Of a stretch of 28,025 bases of DNA, positions 7,847 through 15,988 are shown one piece after another. The notes beneath the pieces are model-generated. The model ran no database searches. It saw nothing but the letters and a program-made list of their open reading frames with translations, and was not told where the DNA came from. The position numbers were made by a program, and so were the translations under genes. The stretch's first letter is position 1, and the number at the start of each line of letters is the position of its first letter. Source of the DNA: a virus; the IMG/VR virus record IMGVR_UViG_3300031784_000162, positions 1 to 28,025 of that record; one strand, written 5' to 3'.

Positions 7847-10509
7847 ATTGTTGAGACTTTTCCAGCTATATTAAATATATTTGGCATTCTAATATCGTTT
7901 GAAAGAACTAAAGAATTTGTTGAAGTTCCTGTGAATAAGTTTATGTAAGAATTAAGCAGAGAGTTTAATAATTTTTGATTTTCATTATTGAATAAAACTC
8001 TATTATAAAAAATAATATCAAAAAAGCTGCTTGACATAGATCCAGTTAAATCATTAATCAACTGGAATGTAGTAACATTTAAATCTTTAATAAAATTAGA
8101 TGAATTTCTAAAATTAGATGTTGTTAAAAAGTTTAAATCATAAAGAGCGTGTAATTCCCCATTTATAAAAATAGAATAAAAAGTTCCACTTCTTCTTATG
8201 TTTAAAATAAATGGATATCTACTTTCAGTAGTTAAGTCTTTAGAAAGTTGATAAAAACTTGTATTTGGAGCGTGTTTAAAACTAAAAAAATCTTGCGAAT
8301 TATCAATAGTAAAGTTATATAAAATACTAGAAAAAATATTAAATACCTTTGATTCTTTACTATATGTTTTGTATGAAGCTTCTGGAAAGTTTCTTATATT
8401 AACGTGTTTTGAGCTTATTTTATCCGCCATACTTGTACTGAACCAATTTAAAAACTTAAAAGAAGTATTTGCAGATGGTATAGTTCCATCAAAAACGCCT
8501 ACCATATATAAATCAAAATCCTCACAATTAATAGAAGATGCAAAAGATCCACTCAAAGAACTATTACTAAATGTGATAGCTTTATATCCTGATGACTGAT
8601 AATTTGCAGAATAACTTGGACTACCAACTACTGTATTTAAATTTATTATAGTTGAACCAGCACTATCTTTTCCAACCCATGATGTTCCGCTTGATAAATC
8701 AGCATTATTAAATCTAAAAACATAATCTGTTGATATATCTGTATCATTAATAAAGCAAGTAACAGTAGAATTAGAATATTTCTTTAATAAATACCCACAA
8801 GAAGGAACGGCAGAATTATTTATTTTTTTAAATAAAAAGTCAAAACTATTTAAAGATGTATCTGCAATAGAAGAGGATTCAAACGATTTTGATTCTCTGA
8901 AAGTTCCAATAGGAATATTATTTACCGCAGCTATTTGATTCATTACAATTTTATCTACACCTTGTTCTCCGTAACCAGATTGAGGAGAAAAAACATTAGC
9001 AACAATTGCTGAAGGCTGAACTTTCCAAGCATTATCTTTTTCTGCCTGTTGTGGTGGAGAGTAAATATTATATTTATAGTTTAAACCATATTTATTATAA
9101 GAACCATTTATAGGAAAAACGCACTGTCTTTGTATATTATCAAAACTTGAAGCTATATATCCTTGAGTATTATTTTTTCCTGCAAATATTCCAATACCAG
9201 CTTTATTTCCACCACCACCAGAAGCTATAAAACTATTTTTTTGTATATATAAATTATATTTCAAATCTGTTCTAACAAATGATTCTGTATCTTTCTGCGA
9301 TTTACAATTAAAATTAAAAACATTGCCACCATTTTTAGCATCAGAAAAAACTGCATTAGACTTAGAATAATCAGTTAAATTAAATGTAGTTTGAAAATCA
9401 TAAACTCTATTATTGTTTAATGTTATTGGATTTAAAGATATATCTCCGCCCTTACCAAAACTACCAAATAGTTTTGTACTATTAGTTATAAATATATTTA
9501 TATTTGTATTAGAAGTTCCGCTAAAATTTTCAAAAATACCATTTTGTAAATCTATAGCATAATTATTTTCATCACTAGACGTAAAAGAGCTGTTGTTTGG
9601 TAAATAAATATTTATTCCAGAAACGAAACCAAAATTCTTACTAGTACCATTAGCTTCGATAATTTTATCAAATAATTTATAATCTTTGTAATCACCATTA
9701 GTGATATAAACATCCAAAGGTCTTTTCACAAATTCTATATTTACCTTAGTTCCTGAATTTCCATTTATAACTTCCGTTGAAAGTTCATCTGACAAAGAAT
9801 CTACTCCAGTTGCATATATATTAATACCAGAAACTCCATTCATGTAAGCATATATTCTTGCGTAATAATCTTGATCTATTTCAAAAGGATAATCAGTTTG
9901 AGATATTTTTTTAACTTCTTGTTTTTTGATACCATAAAAATCACCAAATCTAGGAGAATCGTTAGTATTTGTAGCTAAATTAAAATTAGTTGAATAAACG
10001 ATAGATCCAACCCCAAAAGAAACATCAGTAGAAATATCCAAAGTATATCCAGTTAAAAAATAATTTTTTAAAGATCCAGTTCCGGTTGGAGCATTCCAAT
10101 AAAAATCGTAATTTAAACCATTAATTTTATCGTAGTTTCTTAAAGCTATGAATTTTGTTACATGACCTGGAGTTGTAGAAATTATCCTTGATCCTGTAAT
10201 ATTTAAAGTTATCAATCCACTTGGATCAATGCTTCCATCTTCGACGGACTGACCAAAAATTGTTATATCTGTAATATCTGAAGCTGTAGAAGCTAAAATT
10301 TCTGGAAGATAATATATATCAAAACTACCCGAATATCCATTATTTATTATAAACTTACTATCAGATAAAGGGAATCTATCCGAATTAGATGTTGTAACTG
10401 TATATTCAACATCAGAATTTCCACTATTGAAAACATAAACAGGATAATGAATACCAAATCCAGTCATGCATTCGCCTATATTTTTACCTGTCTGATTTAT
10501 GTACGTCAT
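7843..10509 (-). CDS. Large multidomain tail-tip adhesin-like protein
   Basis: An 888-residue protein that I do not recognise as a whole. The N-terminus (about 1-105) looks like an ASH/Hydin-type immunoglobulin sandwich (VYVFNSGNSDVEYTV, then GYSGSFDIYYLPE). Residues about 113-250 read as a fibronectin-like domain (YDFYWNAPTGTG, YYARIYAYMNG). The middle has beta-solenoid-like Asn/Gly-rich text and a Gly run (ASGGGGNKAGIGIFAG). Residues about 610-850 resemble a concanavalin A/LamG-type lectin (SSGYKAITFSNSSLSG, then FSIFINGELHALYDL-like text near the end of the fold). It lies between the gpM-like and gpL-like genes, coupled to both by ATGA overlaps, so it probably belongs to the tip complex and binds glycans. 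Domain calls are by pattern only. Confidence 0.6.
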   Translation of the reverse strand: MTYINQTGKNIGECMTGFGIHYPVYVFNSGNSDVEYTVTTSNSDRFPLSDSKFIINNGYSGSFDIYYLPEILASTASDITDITIFGQSVEDGSIDPSGLITLNITGSRIISTTPGHVTKFIALRNYDKINGLNYDFYWNAPTGTGSLKNYFLTGYTLDISTDVSFGVGSIVYSTNFNLATNTNDSPRFGDFYGIKKQEVKKISQTDYPFEIDQDYYARIYAYMNGVSGINIYATGVDSLSDELSTEVINGNSGTKVNIEFVKRPLDVYITNGDYKDYKLFDKIIEANGTSKNFGFVSGINIYLPNNSSFTSSDENNYAIDLQNGIFENFSGTSNTNINIFITNSTKLFGSFGKGGDISLNPITLNNNRVYDFQTTFNLTDYSKSNAVFSDAKNGGNVFNFNCKSQKDTESFVRTDLKYNLYIQKNSFIASGGGGNKAGIGIFAGKNNTQGYIASSFDNIQRQCVFPINGSYNKYGLNYKYNIYSPPQQAEKDNAWKVQPSAIVANVFSPQSGYGEQGVDKIVMNQIAAVNNIPIGTFRESKSFESSSIADTSLNSFDFLFKKINNSAVPSCGYLLKKYSNSTVTCFINDTDISTDYVFRFNNADLSSGTSWVGKDSAGSTIINLNTVVGSPSYSANYQSSGYKAITFSNSSLSGSFASSINCEDFDLYMVGVFDGTIPSANTSFKFLNWFSTSMADKISSKHVNIRNFPEASYKTYSKESKVFNIFSSILYNFTIDNSQDFFSFKHAPNTSFYQLSKDLTTESRYPFILNIRRSGTFYSIFINGELHALYDLNFLTTSNFRNSSNFIKDLNVTTFQLINDLTGSMSSSFFDIIFYNRVLFNNENQKLLNSLLNSYINLFTGTSTNSLVLSNDIRMPNIFNIAGKVSTI

Positions 10510-12491
10510 AATTTTATTAAGGTATTGAAGTATATATCGGAATCTGTTAAACCTTTAAACTCAATAAATTTTACAGATACATCATGATTATTTTTAAATT
10601 TATAAGTATGACTCCATTCTGGTGAATAAACATCTATATTTTTATTATAAGGTGTTGGCAAAGTCATTTCAAAAATTTTAAATCCAGCATTTGCATCTAA
10701 ATATTTTAATATTGCTTCGGCCTCTTTATCACTTCTATTTGATAAATTATAAGAAAAATCTAAAAGCGTTTTATTTATTCCATAGTTTTCGAAAGCTGGA
10801 GCCGATGAATCAAATTCTGTTTTTATATATTTTGGCGAGACTGGTATTTCAAAATCTAAATCAGGTTGAAAATAAAACGATCTTGTGAATAAGGAGTTAA
10901 TCCCAGTTGGACTAGTATTATGCGTTAAAACAACATTATCCAATCCTGTATACCAATAATAACCTTTAGAACTTTCTGCTAAAGAATTATAATAAACCAC
11001 ATCGTGTTTAGTATACAGTTTCGTCTCATCATAAAAGCTTGTAACACTTTTACCTGTAACTAAAAAACCTCTATAATCTAAACTTGAATCATATGCTGAA
11101 ATACATTTTATAGCTATTTTATTTATATTTGCTTCTATTGAATTATATTGCAAATCTGAAAAGTATATTTTTGCATTATTTTTGTATGGAAAAAACAAAT
11201 CAAAAGAAACAGGCTCATAACCGTCAGTTAATTTTTTAGGAGTATACTCAAAAGTATTTTGAAAAAATCCTATTAAAGCTTTTGCCTGATCGTCTGTTAA
11301 ACCATCATAATTCACATTAAATTCGCAATTTAAATTATTTACATTTGGAATCACATTAACAGCGTAGTTATCACCATATTCCATTTTTCTAGCTTTTGTA
11401 GAAAAGTTCGAAGAACAGCCGTATGTTTTATTAAATATAGAATCAATATTTTTAGTAAGATAATCTGATCCCGTTATATTTATAGGAGAATATCGATAAT
11501 CAGATGCTGTAAAATTTGAACTAGTAATATACAATCCATCTTCATTAGTAAAATACTTCTTAAAAAGATATTTTTCTATTGCTAATATATCATTATTTGT
11601 TGGAATTTTAGAGCAACCTATTATTTCATAATAAGAAATATCTGAAGCATCATAATTAAACAAAGCGTTATCTGCTGTATGACCATTTCCAGCAGTTCCT
11701 ATTCTTAAATTTTTACAATCTAAATGAAAATAATCCGAAGTTAAATTTAGCAATTCATAACCATTGTTTCTTAAACGAAGATTATTTGTCGTATTATTTT
11801 TAATTATTGAAACTATATTTTTATTCTTTAATAATTTAGCTGCCGAAAAAGCAGCGTTAACACTAGAAGGAGAATTTTCTGCGGGTCCATTTGGATCAAT
11901 AATAAACTGTTGAGACAATGATGGAACTAAAGTATTCCATGAATATATTTCATTATTTCCAGAAACACCTAAAAATCCGCTTGAACTAACAGCATTTGTA
12001 TAATCAGTATTTATTATTGTAGATATATTAGGTTTTATCGTCGAACCATAATCTCCTTGTCTTAAAGCATCAAATTCATAAACAATAAACCAACAACGAT
12101 CATCAGTTAAAAAACCTTTGAAATGATCGCCTGTTGTATATAATTGATTATAAGAATATAAAGACAAATCAGATATAAATTTAATACAATTTCTTTCTTC
12201 ATCATAAGAAGGTCTAGAAACTGTTGATGCAGAAGGATTATTTAAATCTTGAGCTATCTCATGTCCAGGAGCTAAATTATACCATTTAGAAATCTTTCCT
12301 GACGAATCAATTTCTAAATTATTAAGATCGTCAACATTAAACCAAGCATATAAACCTGACAAATACAAAGGATTTAATTCATTTCCTGTATAATACTCAA
12401 AATCAACTAAATCATATTTGCTATAAGAATTTGTTATTTCAAAATTCTTGATTCCAGTTACAGAAAATTGTGTATCTAAAAATTTACTCAT
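10506..12491 (-). CDS. Lectin-like minor tail protein with tandem gpM-like domains
   Basis: A 661-residue protein. Residues about 38-320 match a concanavalin A/LamG-type pattern common in phage tails (LSGLYAWFNVDD, then GKISKWYNLAPG, then RPSYDEERNCIKF). The C-terminal half seems to hold two copies of a lambda gpM-like fold. One is at about 352-466 (KMEYGDNYAVNV, then LTDDQAKALIGFF). The second is at about 551-661 (DFSYNLSNRSDKEAEAILKY, then FEMTLPTPYNKN and EWSHTYKF), which aligns well by eye with gpM. Between them, residues about 488-533 (YTKHDVVYY...YYWYTG) resemble a small carbohydrate-binding module. Its place between the tape measure and gpL equivalents fits M. The start has a clear AAGGAG site 6 bases upstream and also overlaps the previous stop as ATGA. 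Confidence 0.68.
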   Translation of the reverse strand: MSKFLDTQFSVTGIKNFEITNSYSKYDLVDFEYYTGNELNPLYLSGLYAWFNVDDLNNLEIDSSGKISKWYNLAPGHEIAQDLNNPSASTVSRPSYDEERNCIKFISDLSLYSYNQLYTTGDHFKGFLTDDRCWFIVYEFDALRQGDYGSTIKPNISTIINTDYTNAVSSSGFLGVSGNNEIYSWNTLVPSLSQQFIIDPNGPAENSPSSVNAAFSAAKLLKNKNIVSIIKNNTTNNLRLRNNGYELLNLTSDYFHLDCKNLRIGTAGNGHTADNALFNYDASDISYYEIIGCSKIPTNNDILAIEKYLFKKYFTNEDGLYITSSNFTASDYRYSPINITGSDYLTKNIDSIFNKTYGCSSNFSTKARKMEYGDNYAVNVIPNVNNLNCEFNVNYDGLTDDQAKALIGFFQNTFEYTPKKLTDGYEPVSFDLFFPYKNNAKIYFSDLQYNSIEANINKIAIKCISAYDSSLDYRGFLVTGKSVTSFYDETKLYTKHDVVYYNSLAESSKGYYWYTGLDNVVLTHNTSPTGINSLFTRSFYFQPDLDFEIPVSPKYIKTEFDSSAPAFENYGINKTLLDFSYNLSNRSDKEAEAILKYLDANAGFKIFEMTLPTPYNKNIDVYSPEWSHTYKFKNNHDVSVKFIEFKGLTDSDIYFNTLIKL

Positions 12492-13294
12492 AAAGAACTC
12501 CTTAATGGCGCTACTCTCTGATTAATCGACATACTGCTTTGCAAAATACCATTTGTTTCTATATTCAATGATCTAGAATCTATCTTTCCAGAAACAGAAA
12601 AAGTATTCAAAAGATTGTTCGCATAATCTTTAAGATAAATATCGCAAACTGAATCCTTACCTTCTATTTCCGCTATATTCGATTGTTTAAAATAGTTTCC
12701 TTCTACAGAAACATTTTTAGATCTATTAATTTTTGAAACTCTGAATGGAGCTATTTCTCCATTTTTAAAAAATGGCAATCTATCGCAACTCTCTGTATAA
12801 GAATAACTGAAAATTTCATTAAAGCCAAAAACATTTGATAAATCAGAAATATAAGAATTATTTGAATGAGAAATGCCACTTAAAGTTGGATTCCTATTAA
12901 AATAACTAGGCTTTAAAGCTTCCGTGCTATTCGATGAATTTATTGTTCCATACCAATCAAAATCTGCTGTTAATAAAATAGGTGAAAACTGCGAAGCTGT
13001 GAAAGATAAGCTTTTTATAAAACATTTATTGACATTTATTCCAGCAAAACTACATATAGCATAAGACTCTGAAGAATCTAAAACATCTAAATAAGAAGGT
13101 AAAGAACCTGTTAAATAAAATTCTGTAGATAAACTTCCTATAACTGTTTCTTGAGGAGCGTATCGCAATAAACTTCCATCAGCCAATAAAACCGGCTGTA
13201 TATTTGACTGCAAAGAAATTTTTATAGATGTTGAATAAAATACATCGCTATTTATCTTAAAATCAAGATTTTCATATTTTATAAATTTACTCAT
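12488..13294 (-). CDS. Tail-tube-like minor tail protein (268 aa)
   Basis: A 268-residue beta-rich protein. It shares by eye the layout of the tail tube protein at the right edge and of the 299-residue protein after the tape measure. The N-terminal sandwich (VFYSTSIKISLQSNIQPV, ETVIGSLSTEFYLTG) is followed by a segment IKSLSFTASQFSPILLTADF that parallels the VG-x-IP strand of the tube protein. A final domain has NRSKNVSVEGNYF. The paralogy is weaker than between the other two. It may form a ring in the tail tip or distal tube. It begins in a TAATG junction with the 595-residue fibre-like gene, so its translation probably depends on that gene. Function beyond structural tail component is unknown. 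Confidence 0.55.
   Translation of the reverse strand: MSKFIKYENLDFKINSDVFYSTSIKISLQSNIQPVLLADGSLLRYAPQETVIGSLSTEFYLTGSLPSYLDVLDSSESYAICSFAGINVNKCFIKSLSFTASQFSPILLTADFDWYGTINSSNSTEALKPSYFNRNPTLSGISHSNNSYISDLSNVFGFNEIFSYSYTESCDRLPFFKNGEIAPFRVSKINRSKNVSVEGNYFKQSNIAEIEGKDSVCDIYLKDYANNLLNTFSVSGKIDSRSLNIETNGILQSSMSINQRVAPLRSSL
12498..12503 (-). promoter_or_regulatory. Shine-Dalgarno site of the gpM-like gene
   Basis: AAGGAG lies 6 bases before the ATG at 12491, inside the end of the preceding 268-residue gene. It is the best ribosome site in the window and confirms that start. It also shows the host uses Shine-Dalgarno recognition at least in part. Confidence 0.75.
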
Positions 13295-15081
13295 TAAGTT
13301 ATGTTATATGAAATTGTAGTTACAACTGTAAAATTAATAGGATCTGTTTTTGTTCCATTAAATTCGCATAATCTATATTGAAGCAATTGACCAGAACTAA
13401 ATGAAGTTGTTCCTGTAAAGTTAGCTCTAGTTTTTACATAAGTAATGTTATCATTTATGCTTCTAAAATATGTTGCACCAATAATTCCACTTGTAGGATA
13501 AGCAGCTGGATCACTAGGAGGGCTTATCGAAAACCCAGAAACATATTGATCTGGAGTTGCTGGATTATATATTTGAGTGATTGCGGATATTTCAAATCTA
13601 TAATCATAACCAGCCACAGCGTCATCTGAAGTGGTTATCATTACTCTCTCCACTCTTCCAGGAAAATTAGTTAATGTAAATGGAGCGTATATTGAATTAT
13701 GTCCAGATGGATTTGAATTAGAATTTGGATATAAAGGATTAAAGTAAATATCATATCCAGTAACTCTAGTTTGATATACTTGAACAAATCTGCCTTTACA
13801 ATAATCATTATTAGAAGTATAACTTCCATCAATATCTAAACTTCCTGCTGTAGATAATTTAGCTACAACATTAGGACTGGCCCCAAAATAACCATCTTTA
13901 ATAAATACTAAATCATCAGATCCGCCAAATGTTGTGTCATTATAAATATTACCTATAGACCATTTGTCAGTATCTACTGTTGAATCAAAACGAGAAAAAG
14001 TTACAAAACTATTTCTTGGCCCAGTATCACCACCACCCAAAGCTTTATTTGCTGCTATTATAATTTCAGCAGTTTTTGCGGTTCCGGTGTTGGCGAAATG
14101 GGCAATTGTTTGATCTGAAATAGTATTTACATCAAATTTATATTGAGGATTTTCAGTTCCTAAACCTAACGAACCAAAACCAGCATTATTGTAAATTATA
14201 TTACCAGCAGAATCACCTCTAGATGGGCCTATGTAAATTTTATTATTGATGATACCAAAATATCCAGAATTACTAGTATTTCCTACTGCTATTGTAGAAT
14301 TGTTTGTTGAACCATCGACTCTAATGACTATTCCAGATCCACTTACGTTTAATGCAGCAGATGGATTTACCGTTCCTATTCCTACTTTTGGAAACACAAG
14401 ATCATTATCAACATAAATTACATTATTACCTATCTTTATATCTCCAAGGTTATTATAATTTAATAATAATACTTCATCAGTAGCGTTTGTTCTTATTTCG
14501 TTATTATAAGGATCAAATAAAATAGAATTTCCACTATTTTGAAATTCTATTATTTCTCCACTACATAAAAATTTTCTTGTTAAAGCTCCTGTAGAATCAG
14601 TTATTGCGAATCTTCCACTTTGATCAACAACTAGTAGATTAGTGAAAGTTGAACCCCCATTAACAGAAGATTCTAGATATAATTTTGTGTCATTTGGTTT
14701 TTTGCTAAATTGATAATAAACATTTGGATCAGATAATGAAATACCTATTTTTCTTCCTGAATTAGCTGTTGACATCCTTATCTGTCCAGAACCATTAGTA
14801 GAAGTAACATTATCGCTTACATCTAAACTAACATATGGAGTAAGATCATTGATTCCTACGAATCCATAAACTCCGCTAATTGATAAACCATAAGATCCAG
14901 CGCTTTCATAAAAACTTAATCCGCTACTATTTTGAGCCGTAAATGAATTAAAAGACTTACTTAATTCAGAACGTGTGATCTTATTATCATTCGCAGATGT
15001 CGAATCTGAGATTAAAAATATGTCACTATCGACAACATTTGCTGCTAATTTTTCAGTTAAATTTGATAATTGTATTGACAT
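13294..15081 (-). CDS. Fibre-like structural protein with repeated VGIGT-type turns
   Basis: A 595-residue protein. The N-terminus (LSNLTEKLAANVVDSDIFLI, then KITRSELSKSF) matches the virion-anchor pattern seen in many phage fibres and appendages. The body carries spaced beta-turn repeats of the type found in trimeric fibres: FVGINDLTPYVSLDVS near residue 76, VGIGTVNPSAALNVSG near 233 and LGLGTENPQYKFDVN near 306. The C-terminal 150 residues form a different, probably globular domain (VTGYDIYFNPLYPNSN, VERVMITTSDDA, TSFSSGQLLQYRL). I see no S74-type chaperone motif at the end. It sits between two tube-like genes, suggesting a fibre fixed to the distal tail. No Shine-Dalgarno site is seen before the ATG. 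Confidence 0.62.
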   Translation of the reverse strand: MSIQLSNLTEKLAANVVDSDIFLISDSTSANDNKITRSELSKSFNSFTAQNSSGLSFYESAGSYGLSISGVYGFVGINDLTPYVSLDVSDNVTSTNGSGQIRMSTANSGRKIGISLSDPNVYYQFSKKPNDTKLYLESSVNGGSTFTNLLVVDQSGRFAITDSTGALTRKFLCSGEIIEFQNSGNSILFDPYNNEIRTNATDEVLLLNYNNLGDIKIGNNVIYVDNDLVFPKVGIGTVNPSAALNVSGSGIVIRVDGSTNNSTIAVGNTSNSGYFGIINNKIYIGPSRGDSAGNIIYNNAGFGSLGLGTENPQYKFDVNTISDQTIAHFANTGTAKTAEIIIAANKALGGGDTGPRNSFVTFSRFDSTVDTDKWSIGNIYNDTTFGGSDDLVFIKDGYFGASPNVVAKLSTAGSLDIDGSYTSNNDYCKGRFVQVYQTRVTGYDIYFNPLYPNSNSNPSGHNSIYAPFTLTNFPGRVERVMITTSDDAVAGYDYRFEISAITQIYNPATPDQYVSGFSISPPSDPAAYPTSGIIGATYFRSINDNITYVKTRANFTGTTSFSSGQLLQYRLCEFNGTKTDPINFTVVTTISYNIT

Positions 15082-15084
15082 ATG

Positions 15085-15984
15085 TTAATTCATTAAATAA
15101 CCTCTATAGTTTAATTTTACACTTAAAACGTCATCAGCATTCGAAGAGAATTGCTGCGATACTAATTTAAAATTGTTAAAAGATTCACTGAATAAAGTTA
15201 AACCCACCGCTTTTTGCATTATTAGTAAACTTTGTCCATTAACACTTAAATCTTGACCATCAACAGATAAAACTTCATCTTGAAAAACAACTCCTTTAAT
15301 ATTTATACTAAAAGAATTATCTATATCATTATTTAATTGTTCATATAGTTTTCTAGAAGAATAGTCATCTATCTCTAAATTGAAACTAGCTGTTATTTCT
15401 ATAGGAAAATCAGATAATACTTCATAAGGTATATAATTATTTGAAGATCCTAATACATAAATAGGTTTTTTAGGACAAGTTATATTATAATCAAAACTTG
15501 TTACTCTATTTGAAGAAGATCCGCTGCAAGTAATTGTGATATCTTTTACTTGTGGAACTGATATATATGGAGTTCCGATATTACCTAAAGCTGAATATCC
15601 AGCACCTATATCTCCAAATACTTGTATATTCATTTCTGTATTTGGAATTTCTCCTACTGAACAAGACAATCCAAAACTATTTAAATAACCACTTTGAAAA
15701 CCAAAAGTTCTATTATTATAGTTTATGCTTCCTGCAAACGATAATGCAGTCTGATTATATTTTTCTCCAGTATAATATAAAAAAGGCTCATTATATAACA
15801 AATATTTTGACACGTTAAATTCGGCGGTTGGTACATCAGCTATAACTTGTTTATTATAACCAACACCAATTGTATTTATTGGAGCATAATTTATACTGTA
15901 AGAGCCATCAACAGAAGTTACTCCAGAAATAGCCCTTCCATTTAAGTAAAAAATATTTTCGTAATTTAATAGTGCGTTTTTCAT
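15085..15984 (-). CDS. Tail-tube-like minor tail protein (299 aa), likely distal tail component
   Basis: A 299-residue beta-rich protein that looks like a paralogue of the major tail tube protein at the right edge. Shared landmarks: an N-terminal strand pair with SYSINYAPINTIG and VPTAEFNVSKYLL (tube protein: FNFSINRQDINEFG and TPTVGLDFSYYV), then FGLSCSVGEIPNTEMNIQVF (tube protein: YSFEASVGAIPTANVTIEAF), then a late strand with DFPIEITASFNLEI (tube protein: DVPINMDLTLSAIV). Residues about 235-255 contain a small internal near-repeat (LSVDGQDLSVNGQSL). Being the first gene after the tape measure, it may build the ring that joins tube and tip, as distal tail proteins do. A weak site (AGAAGAG) precedes the ATG, overlapping the end of the tape measure gene. 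Confidence 0.62.
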   Translation of the reverse strand: MKNALLNYENIFYLNGRAISGVTSVDGSYSINYAPINTIGVGYNKQVIADVPTAEFNVSKYLLYNEPFLYYTGEKYNQTALSFAGSINYNNRTFGFQSGYLNSFGLSCSVGEIPNTEMNIQVFGDIGAGYSALGNIGTPYISVPQVKDITITCSGSSSNRVTSFDYNITCPKKPIYVLGSSNNYIPYEVLSDFPIEITASFNLEIDDYSSRKLYEQLNNDIDNSFSINIKGVVFQDEVLSVDGQDLSVNGQSLLIMQKAVGLTLFSESFNNFKLVSQQFSSNADDVLSVKLNYRGYLMN

Positions 15985-15988
15985 TATT

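Noticed and set aside
13294-15081. C-terminal intramolecular chaperone (S74 peptidase type) in the 595-residue fibre-like protein
   Set aside because: No Ser/Lys dyad motif of that family is visible, and the C-terminus reads as a beta-rich globular domain.
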